From Victivallales bacterium (GTDB lineage Bacteria; Verrucomicrobiota; Lentisphaeria; Oligosphaerales; Oligosphaeraceae): 6,747 nucleotides of DNA. The translations under genes and the position numbers were made by a program. The notes under the pieces were generated by a model. The model was given only the letters and a program-made list of their open reading frames with translations. It was not told the origin of the DNA and ran no database searches. Shown here piece after piece: positions 1 to 5,380 of this stretch; the first letter of the stretch is position 1, and each line of letters starts with the position of its first letter. The stretch is from assembly GCA_900771165.1 (NCBI GenBank), contig CAAGMX010000104.1:1-6747 (forward strand), written 5' to 3'.

Positions 1-2181
1 ACCGTCCGCCTCTACACCCTGCCCGCCCTCGCCGGGGAATCCCCGGAGACTCCCATTACCCGCACTCTGGCGGAAAACATGAGCCAGAGTCTCGCCTTCC
101 CCCTCTGCAGCGCCTATAGCCCCGTCCTGGTGGAAACCCAGGGACTTCCCCAGGGACTTGCCCTCACGGTGAATCCGGAGACCGGAGCCTTGGAACTGAC
201 GGGCAAGCCCCTGGTGAACGGCACCCATTCCGTCACCGTCACCTTGAAGACCCAGGATGGCAAGTCGGGAGGCACCTACACCTTCTCCCTGGACATCCGT
301 CCTCTGAAGGAGCAGAATGCCATCGCCGCGGAAAAAACGGCCTTCACAGGCCGGGTCGACCTGCCCCAGGGGCTCCGCCAGACCATCGCCCTTCTCTCCC
401 TGAAACGGGAAGGACACACCCTCACCGCCACCCTCCAGGGCGGACTCTCCCATAGCTTCTCCACCACGGAGGACTGGACCCTCACCGGGGAGAACGGCAC
501 CGTCTCCGCCACCTTCCAAAACGGGGAAGACCTCCTCACTCTCCAACTGCCGGCGGACGGCAAAGGCACTGGCACCCTCACCCTGGGCGACCAGACCACC
601 TATGCCCTGGCCTTCGCCCCTGATCTCCCCCAGGCCACTCCGGAGGACTACCAGGGCACCTTCCATGTGGCCCTGCACACCCCCTCCAAGGCCCAGGACG
701 CTCCCCGGGGATACGGATTCCTCCGCATCCTGGTGGGAGAGGATGGCATCGCCACCATTCCCGCAGGCGGACGTCTCCCCAATGGCGCCACCCTGGCGGG
801 GCAGAGCATCCCCCTCACCTCCACGGGCACGGAGGCCATCCTCAATCTCTACCTTCAGGCCGGGGATGGCACCGCCTTCACAGGCCCCGTCACCTTGAGC
901 AAGCCCGATCCCACCCTGGAGGCCTCCACACGGCTCTCCGCCTGCGACAATGTCTACTGGCTCCGCGCCAGCACCCCCATGGCGATGGAAGCCTGCGGCG
1001 TCCTCTTCGATCCGGAACAGGATTTCTGGGAACAGCTCAAAGGCTCCTCCCAATACACCACCTTGAACTTCTCCGCCGTCTACGACTATCCCGAGCAGAC
1101 GGCCCTCACCACCGTCGCGGTCCCCGAGAATGTCCATCTTTCCGCCATTCCCGTGGGGGTTCCCCTGAAGGAAGTCACCCTGCACACCCGGGGCTTCCAG
1201 CAGCTCTCCCTGGAGCCCGTCCCCGGGACCGGCTTCGCCATGCTGCCTGGCCTGGATCTCGTCCTGAATGTCACCCAGGAGGGAACGCTGGAGGGCTCCT
1301 TCGCCCTCTTCTCCTCCGAGACCGGCGCTCCCCAGACGGTGAATTTCCACGGCATCTTCACCCCCTATCCGGCCAGCTGCTGCGACGCCGGCCCCGACGC
1401 CATTGCCTACGGATTCTTCCTCTTCCAGGACAAGAGCTGGCCTGTCCGCATCATCCCCGACCAGTCCTCGGACACCTCCGGCATCCGCGCCCTCTCCCTC
1501 CTGCCTCCCGTCATGGAAGAGGACGGTCTGCATCTCTGCTGGGACAAGGAGGAGGGGGAACTAGGAGCCCTCTGCGATCTGGATACGGGAGATCTTCTGG
1601 CCCTGAGCCTGGACAGCACCCTCCCCTGCGCCAAGGATGGGACCCGGCTGGCGGCCTCCACCGTGAAGTTCGGCATAGTGGCCCTGGATCTCTCCTCCGA
1701 CACCTCCGCCGGCTACCAGCAGACCACCCTCTCCGCCCTCCTTCCCGAGGATACCCCCCTGGATGCCGCCAGGACCCAATGGTTCTGCCTGGCCCTGCCC
1801 CAGGGCTTCCAGCCCGCCCGGAATCTCACCCTTTCCCATCCCGTCTATGCCCTCTCCGCCTGCGGCGACAACGTTGTCGCCTGGGAAAAGGTGACGGAGT
1901 TGCCCCAGGTCTTCTTCGTCCTGCTGCCCGTCAATGAGACCTTCTCCCTGCCCGGAATCCTGGACGAAACTGCGGATGCCGCCGACCTGGCAGCCGATGC
2001 CACCCAGGGCTCTCTCCTGCTGGTGCCCGCCACGGAAGAGTGGCTCAGCCGAGGCAGCGTCTGGCACTGGGATGTCGGCCAGGGCGCATTCCTGCCTGGC
2101 GCCCCCCAGGCCGATCCCCTCCAGCGTCAGGGCTTCCTGCCCGGCATCTGGCTCCAACTCTCCGCCCCCCAGGCTGACTAA
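1..2181 (+). CDS. Large exported beta-rich repeat protein with a He_PIG-like domain, 5' end missing
   Basis: The frame is open from base 1, so the gene starts outside the window; the ATG at 79 is internal, since the preceding 26 codons read as continuous domain sequence. 726 residues are visible. Residues about 30-100 resemble a He_PIG/cadherin-like Ig fold: a GLPQGL motif, then NPETGALELTGKP, then a THSVTVTLKTQDG strand. After it come beta-rich segments. One begins YQGTFHVAL (about 217) and continues with GYGFLRILV, GRLPNGATL and a VYWLRAST stretch. Another ends NFHGIFTPYP then AYGFFLF (about 448-476). The C-terminus carries a VWHWD...LPGIWLQL ending. I recall similar repeats from large surface proteins of Lentisphaerota and Verrucomicrobiota; this is memory, not a search. 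Ten cysteines are visible, which fits a disulfide-containing extracytoplasmic protein. No enzyme motif is seen. Location outside the cytoplasm is inferred, because the signal peptide would lie upstream. The lipoprotein gene starts 14 bases after the stop. Confidence 0.8.
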   Translation, partial: TVRLYTLPALAGESPETPITRTLAENMSQSLAFPLCSAYSPVLVETQGLPQGLALTVNPETGALELTGKPLVNGTHSVTVTLKTQDGKSGGTYTFSLDIRPLKEQNAIAAEKTAFTGRVDLPQGLRQTIALLSLKREGHTLTATLQGGLSHSFSTTEDWTLTGENGTVSATFQNGEDLLTLQLPADGKGTGTLTLGDQTTYALAFAPDLPQATPEDYQGTFHVALHTPSKAQDAPRGYGFLRILVGEDGIATIPAGGRLPNGATLAGQSIPLTSTGTEAILNLYLQAGDGTAFTGPVTLSKPDPTLEASTRLSACDNVYWLRASTPMAMEACGVLFDPEQDFWEQLKGSSQYTTLNFSAVYDYPEQTALTTVAVPENVHLSAIPVGVPLKEVTLHTRGFQQLSLEPVPGTGFAMLPGLDLVLNVTQEGTLEGSFALFSSETGAPQTVNFHGIFTPYPASCCDAGPDAIAYGFFLFQDKSWPVRIIPDQSSDTSGIRALSLLPPVMEEDGLHLCWDKEEGELGALCDLDTGDLLALSLDSTLPCAKDGTRLAASTVKFGIVALDLSSDTSAGYQQTTLSALLPEDTPLDAARTQWFCLALPQGFQPARNLTLSHPVYALSACGDNVVAWEKVTELPQVFFVLLPVNETFSLPGILDETADAADLAADATQGSLLLVPATEEWLSRGSVWHWDVGQGAFLPGAPQADPLQRQGFLPGIWLQLSAPQAD

Positions 2182-2195
2182 TCCCCCACGCCCTC

Positions 2196-3389
2196 ATGCG
2201 CTTTTCTCTCCTCGCTCTCCTGCTCCTGGTCCTGGCTCTCTCCTGCAAGCCTGCCCCTTCCGATTCCACGGAAGCCCCCGCTGCGGAAGCCCCCGCTTCG
2301 TCAGAGGCCCCTGCCGCCCCGGAGAACAGCGCCCCGCGCTTCACCCATCCCCTGGAACTGAACTATGAGGGGACGCTGGACATGGGATACCTCTATGCCC
2401 GGGAGAAGCGCCATGGGGAGTTTATCCTCCGGAATGTCAGCGCCTTCCCCCAGGAGATCCAGGATATCCTTCCCACCTGCGACTGCATCCGCATGGAGCG
2501 GTCCTACCGGGGTCTCACCCTGGAACCCCAGGAAAGCCTGACCGTGGGCTTTGTCATGGATGCGGCCACCGTCAGCCTCTCCTCCTTCGGGCGGGTCATC
2601 CAGATCACCTCCAAGGGGAACCGTCCCCTGAACGCCAGGGTAGGCGGCCATATCCTGCCGCCTGTGGAGGTCACGCCGGAAGACGATGTGGAGGTGGGCT
2701 TTCTGGCCACGCCTGCCACTCCCTTCGTCACCACCCGCACCCTGAAGAAGAACCCGGCCATGACGGAGGAGCTGGTGCTGGGAACGCCCCAGGAAAATCC
2801 CTACTTCCAGGCGGAGCTGCGCGCCCAGGGCGAGGACACCTACCAGCTGACTCTCACCTCCCGCCAGAATCTTCCCTACGGGCGGGGCTTCAAAACCGTG
2901 GTGCGCCTCCCCATCCTCCAGCCGGAAAGCGCCCGGGAAGTCGTCTTTCTCGTGACGGCAGATGTGGCGGAGATGGTCTACTTTGCGCCGGAAACCTGGA
3001 AGATCCGCGGGGAAACCCTCCGGGAGGCCGGGAGCCTCACGGAACGCTTCGCCTACGGGGAAGTGCCGGGCCTCCAGGAAGAGCGGAAGATCGGAGATCC
3101 TGCCGCCAGCAACCGCGGTCTCATGCGCATGAATCTCCTGAAGCAGAAAAACGCCATCCCCCTGAAATTCGTGAAGGAACACCAGGACTGGGATGATCTT
3201 TTCCAGAATCTGGACTTCCAGATTCCCCCGGGGGTGAAGGTGGAGAAGATCCGCCACCCCCAGGGCATGGAACTCCAGATCACCGTGACGCCGGAGAGCT
3301 TCCCCGAAGGAGTGACTCAACTTTCCCTGGTCCCCTTCCGGGGGACGGAGACCTGCCCGCCCATTGTCATCTCCCTGGAAGAACCCTAA
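2196..3389 (+). CDS. Putative lipoprotein with an N-terminal DUF1573-like domain
   Basis: This 397-residue protein starts with a lipoprotein-type signal: MRF, a Leu-rich core, then LALSC with the likely lipidated Cys at 17. The lipobox is imperfect (Ala at -3, Leu at -2, Ser at -1). A Pro/Ala/Glu/Ser-rich linker (18-47) follows, as is usual for tethering to an envelope membrane. Residues about 52-152 match the DUF1573 pattern: an LNYEGTLDMG strand, a GEFILRNVS strand, the LPTCDCIRM motif with the CxC pair at 95 and 97, an LEPQESLTVGF strand, and a final FGRVIQITSKGN strand. The remaining 245 residues are probably further beta sandwiches but I do not recognise them; one more Cys is at 387. DUF1573 has no established enzymatic activity. 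The start is fixed by the signal peptide; no Shine-Dalgarno sequence precedes it (the upstream bases are cccccacgccctc). A thiol-disulfide membrane protein follows 60 bases downstream, so a redox role for the CxC motif is possible but unproven. Confidence 0.88.
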   Translation: MRFSLLALLLLVLALSCKPAPSDSTEAPAAEAPASSEAPAAPENSAPRFTHPLELNYEGTLDMGYLYAREKRHGEFILRNVSAFPQEIQDILPTCDCIRMERSYRGLTLEPQESLTVGFVMDAATVSLSSFGRVIQITSKGNRPLNARVGGHILPPVEVTPEDDVEVGFLATPATPFVTTRTLKKNPAMTEELVLGTPQENPYFQAELRAQGEDTYQLTLTSRQNLPYGRGFKTVVRLPILQPESAREVVFLVTADVAEMVYFAPETWKIRGETLREAGSLTERFAYGEVPGLQEERKIGDPAASNRGLMRMNLLKQKNAIPLKFVKEHQDWDDLFQNLDFQIPPGVKVEKIRHPQGMELQITVTPESFPEGVTQLSLVPFRGTETCPPIVISLEEP

Positions 3390-3449
3390 TCCTCGCCTCC
3401 CCGGGAGGCCTTCGGGGATCTCCCTGGATATTTTCCTGTTCCGGATTCC

Positions 3450-5003
3450 ATGGTTTTCCGCACCGTCCTCCCTGCCCTCCTCCTGTTGCTGTGGCTCCAG
3501 CCCTTGTACGGAAGACCCTTCTTCCTGCTCTTCGGCTCGGAATCCTGCGATGACTGCCGGGCCTTCCGCCAGACTTGGGAAGCCCAGGCCACCCCCCAGG
3601 ATCCCCTGCTGGTCTATCTCTGCATCGACCGGGAGGCCAACTATCTCTTTCTCCGGACGCTGGAGACGGCTCTCTCCCCGGAAACCCCTGCCTCCTCCTT
3701 CCCCCTGCTCCTGGCCGGCACCCACTTTGTGGAGGGCGTGGAGCGCTTCCAGGAGGAGTGTCAGGAGGAATGGTTCACCGAGCCCACCCCCCCGGCCCTC
3801 GCCCCCCTGCTTCCCGCCGTGGAAGCCGCCGGAGACCTCCCCCTGCTGGCCTGGGACGCCCCGGACTCTCCCCAGCCCCTCCCCGCTTCCGGCGGCGAAC
3901 CCTCGTTCGCCATGCCTCCCCGGCTCCTGTATCTTGCCTCCCCGGGATGCGCCAAATGCGCCCGGCAGGAGCAGGAACTGAAACGCCTGAAGGAACGGCT
4001 GCCCTCCCTCCAGATCACCCAGGTCCTCTTCTCCGAAGCCGATGGCCTGGTCTACATGGAACGGACGAAAACCCATTTCCAAATCCCCCAGGACACCCGA
4101 AACCTCACTCCCCTGGTCGCCTGGGGCAGCGGATATCTCCACGGCCGCCCCGCCACCGCCGAGGAACTTTGGGACATCCTCCGCCAGGAAACTCAGCCCC
4201 CCTGGTGGCTCCAGGAAATCCAGGAGGCGGAACGCCAGGACGCCCTCCAGAAGGCGGATTCCCTCCTCACAGGACTCACCTGGACCATGATTCTGAACGC
4301 CGGACTGGTGGACGGCATCAATCCCTGCGCCTTCGCCACCATCATCTTCCTGGTGAGCTATCTCCTCTATCTCAAACGGGACCGCCGCTTCGTCCTGGCC
4401 GTGGGGGCCTGCTTCTGCCTGGGCGTCTTCCTCTCCTATCTCCTCTACGGCATCTCCCTGGGATTCCTGGTCCATCTGCTGAACAAGCTCCCCCTGGCCA
4501 AGGTCCTCCTCTACGGAATCTTCGGAGGCCTGGGACTCCTCTTCTTCTTCCTCCATCTCCGGGACACCCTCCGCTTCCGCAAGCACGGACGGGTCTCCGA
4601 CATGGAAATGGGACTGGGGGTAGAGACCCACCGGAAAATCCACGGCAAAATCCACCGGTGGGCGAAATTGCCCAGCCATCTGGCCATCCCTGCCGCCATC
4701 CTCCTGGGCTGCCTGATCTCCGCCATGGAACTGGCCTGCACGGGCCAAGTCTATCTGCCCACCATTGTGGCCATCATGGACAACGGATTCCAGCCCAGGG
4801 CCTTCTGGATGCTCATGGCCTACAACGGGGCCTTCATCCTCCCCCTTCTGGGCGTCACCCTGGCCGCCTATTGGGGCACGGGTGCGGAAACCCTGGCCAG
4901 CTGGGCCAAACGCCATCTCCTGGCCACCAAGGTGGTGATGACCCTCCTCTTCCTGGCCATGGCCGCCTACTTCCTCACCATGGCCTTCCGCGCCCTCCCC
5001 TGA
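3450..5003 (+). CDS. Membrane thiol-disulfide oxidoreductase: two thioredoxin-like domains plus a CcdA/DsbD-type membrane domain
   Basis: This 517-residue protein should move reducing equivalents from cytoplasmic thioredoxin across the inner membrane to extracytoplasmic thiols. A hydrophobic signal or anchor (about 5-20) leads into a first thioredoxin-like domain with CDDC at 33-36 and a probable cis-Pro at 85 (SFPLLLAG). A second thioredoxin-like domain has CAKC at 167-170 and a probable cis-Pro at 221 (NLTPLVAW). From about 277 there are roughly six membrane segments (near 279-307, 312-345, 348-370, 408-440, 449-474, 488-512). The membrane domain carries the NPCAF motif (Cys 293) and the ELACTGQVYLPT motif (Cys 430), which I take as the paired redox cysteines of this family. 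A charged loop (370-408) lies between segments 3 and 4. Canonical CcdA lacks the soluble domains; DsbD has one soluble domain at each end, so this order (Trx-Trx-membrane) differs. The start is chosen from the signal sequence; no Shine-Dalgarno sequence is near. It is the last gene of the operon. Confidence 0.88.
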   Translation: MVFRTVLPALLLLLWLQPLYGRPFFLLFGSESCDDCRAFRQTWEAQATPQDPLLVYLCIDREANYLFLRTLETALSPETPASSFPLLLAGTHFVEGVERFQEECQEEWFTEPTPPALAPLLPAVEAAGDLPLLAWDAPDSPQPLPASGGEPSFAMPPRLLYLASPGCAKCARQEQELKRLKERLPSLQITQVLFSEADGLVYMERTKTHFQIPQDTRNLTPLVAWGSGYLHGRPATAEELWDILRQETQPPWWLQEIQEAERQDALQKADSLLTGLTWTMILNAGLVDGINPCAFATIIFLVSYLLYLKRDRRFVLAVGACFCLGVFLSYLLYGISLGFLVHLLNKLPLAKVLLYGIFGGLGLLFFFLHLRDTLRFRKHGRVSDMEMGLGVETHRKIHGKIHRWAKLPSHLAIPAAILLGCLISAMELACTGQVYLPTIVAIMDNGFQPRAFWMLMAYNGAFILPLLGVTLAAYWGTGAETLASWAKRHLLATKVVMTLLFLAMAAYFLTMAFRALP

Positions 5004-5040
5004 TACGATGCCGGGCAAACCCATTTTCTCGGGCACCCCA

Positions 5041-5070
5041 TTGGAAAAGACAGAAAAACCGGATTACAGT
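5041..5070 (+). promoter_or_regulatory. Candidate sigma70-type promoter for the leuA leader
   Basis: TTGGAA (5041-5046) and TACAGT (5065-5070) each match four of six consensus positions and are 18 bases apart. Transcription would begin near 5077, giving about 50 bases of RNA before the leader peptide ATG. The position just upstream of the attenuator, in the first non-coding DNA after the preceding gene, supports it. The match is weak, and consensus promoters of this lineage are not known to me. Confidence 0.35.
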
Positions 5071-5077
5071 ATGCCCC

Positions 5078-5121
5078 GTTTCCGGAAACCAGGATTGAGT
5101 CCTGGCGTTCCCAACGTTTTT
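5078..5121 (+). repeat. Cluster of small inverted repeats ahead of the leader peptide
   Basis: GTTTCCGGAAAC (5078-5089) is a perfect 12-base palindrome. It abuts CCAGGA-TTGAG-TCCTGG (5089-5105), a 6-bp hairpin, which is followed by CGTT-CCC-AACG (5106-5116) and then TTTTT (5117-5121). The group could be an operator, a structured 5' end of the leader RNA, or a weak terminator for the upstream operon. I cannot decide between these, and the stems are short. Confidence 0.4.
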
Positions 5122-5127
5122 CCCTCT

Positions 5128-5196
5128 ATGACGATGACCTCGGCTTTCATCCTTAGCAACCTCCTCACGCTGGCCCTTAGGCCTGCGGGAGGTTGA
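5128..5196 (+). CDS. Leucine-rich leader peptide of the leuA attenuator
   Basis: A 22-codon ORF starts ATG ACG ATG (5128; 5134 is an alternative start) and ends TGA at 5194-5196. It encodes MTMTSAFILSNLL followed by TLALRPAGG. Five of the 22 codons are Leu (5152, 5161, 5164, 5170, 5176) and one is Ile (5149), all within ten consecutive codons. The peptide is expected to have no function as a protein; its translation measures charged tRNA-Leu. The E. coli leuL peptide is similarly short and Leu-rich, and it carries an RPVGG string near its end that resembles RPAGG here, possibly because those codons build the RNA stem. The frame is open back to ATG 5008, but starting there would span the candidate promoter, so I prefer the short form. 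No Shine-Dalgarno sequence is seen. leuA begins 184 bases after the stop. Confidence 0.8.
   Translation: MTMTSAFILSNLLTLALRPAGG
5158..5194 (+). promoter_or_regulatory. Attenuator hairpin 1:2, inside the leader peptide
   Basis: AACCTCC (5158-5164) pairs perfectly with GGAGGTT (5188-5194). After a three-base bulge (TCA), CGC (5168-5170) pairs with GCG (5185-5187). After a T-T mismatch, GGCC (5172-5175) pairs with GGCC (5180-5183) around the loop CTTA. That is 14 base pairs in a 37-base span. The 5' arm contains the tandem Leu codons CTC CTC, so a ribosome stalled there would prevent this hairpin from forming. The 3' arm reaches into the stop codon. Confidence 0.75.
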
Positions 5197-5240
5197 TTTG
5201 TTCCTGCCGCCATCCGACTAGAACGAGAGAAGCCCCCCGT
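5185..5240 (+). promoter_or_regulatory. Predicted antiterminator pairing 2:3 of the leuA attenuator
   Basis: GCGGGAGGTT (5185-5194), the 3' arm of the leader hairpin, can pair with AGCCCCCCGT (5231-5240), the 5' arm of the terminator. There are seven Watson-Crick pairs, two G-U pairs and one A-C mismatch, with a 36-base loop. It excludes both the 1:2 hairpin and the terminator. A shorter alternative pairs 5185-5192 with CCTGCCGC (5203-5210) with one mismatch. Pairing was done by eye, without energies. Confidence 0.65.
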
Positions 5241-5275
5241 TGCAAGCGCAAGACCGCCAGCACGGGGGGCTTTTT
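5231..5275 (+). terminator. Intrinsic terminator of the leuA attenuator (3:4)
   Basis: AGCCCCCCGT (5231-5240) and ACGGGGGGCT (5262-5271) form a perfect 10-bp stem, eight pairs being G-C. The loop is 21 bases and contains a smaller possible stem (TTGC/GCAA, 5240-5251). A T run (TTTTT, 5271-5275) follows, then CTGTTT. It lies between the leader peptide and leuA, 105 bases before the leuA start, so it would stop transcription when leucine is plentiful and would not serve as an ordinary end of the upstream operon. Confidence 0.93.
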
Positions 5276-5380
5276 CTGTTTGGGAATGGGAAAGGAACCC
5301 GGTGCAGCGGCCCCACCCTCACCTTTCTTCCCCACATTCCCCAAGCCACAGGGGCCTCGACCCCTCACCCCCACCCTACC
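5276..5380 (+). other. Spacer between attenuator terminator and leuA, C-rich with one small hairpin
   Basis: No gene is seen in these 105 bases. AGGGG (5350-5354) and CCCCT (5361-5365) can form a 5-bp hairpin with loop CCTCGA, ending 15 bases before the leuA ATG. The last 20 bases before the ATG contain only C, T and A, so no Shine-Dalgarno sequence exists. The hairpin may be chance in such C-rich DNA. Confidence 0.45.

Noticed and set aside
79..81. ATG at 79 as the true start of the first gene
   Set aside because: The same frame is open to base 1 and the 26 upstream codons read as part of the Ig-like domain. No signal peptide follows the ATG although the protein looks exported.
3403..3408. 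GGGAGG as ribosome binding site for the oxidoreductase gene
   Set aside because: It ends 41 bases before the ATG at 3450, too far for Shine-Dalgarno pairing, and no alternative in-frame start lies at a suitable distance.
2301..5036. Antisense ORF of 911 codons on the - strand
   Set aside because: It lies opposite two clear genes, the lipoprotein and the oxidoreductase. Its translation is low-complexity Gly/Glu/Gln/His-rich sequence with no domain; such long shadows arise when GC-rich codon choice removes stop codons from the complementary frame.
3575..5098. A 507-codon + strand ORF overlapping the oxidoreductase gene in another frame
   Set aside because: Its product is Pro/Gly/Arg/His-rich low-complexity sequence, typical of an out-of-frame reading of GC-rich coding DNA. 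The frame at 3450-5003 has the signal, CxxC and NPC motifs.
5077..5275. T-box riboswitch upstream of leuA
   Set aside because: No T-box consensus bulge or specifier stem was found, and the Leu-rich ORF with shared-arm hairpins explains the region better.
5231..5275. Terminator read as the end of the upstream operon only
   Set aside because: It is 228 bases past that operon's last stop codon and its 5' arm pairs with the leader peptide region, so an attenuator role fits better.
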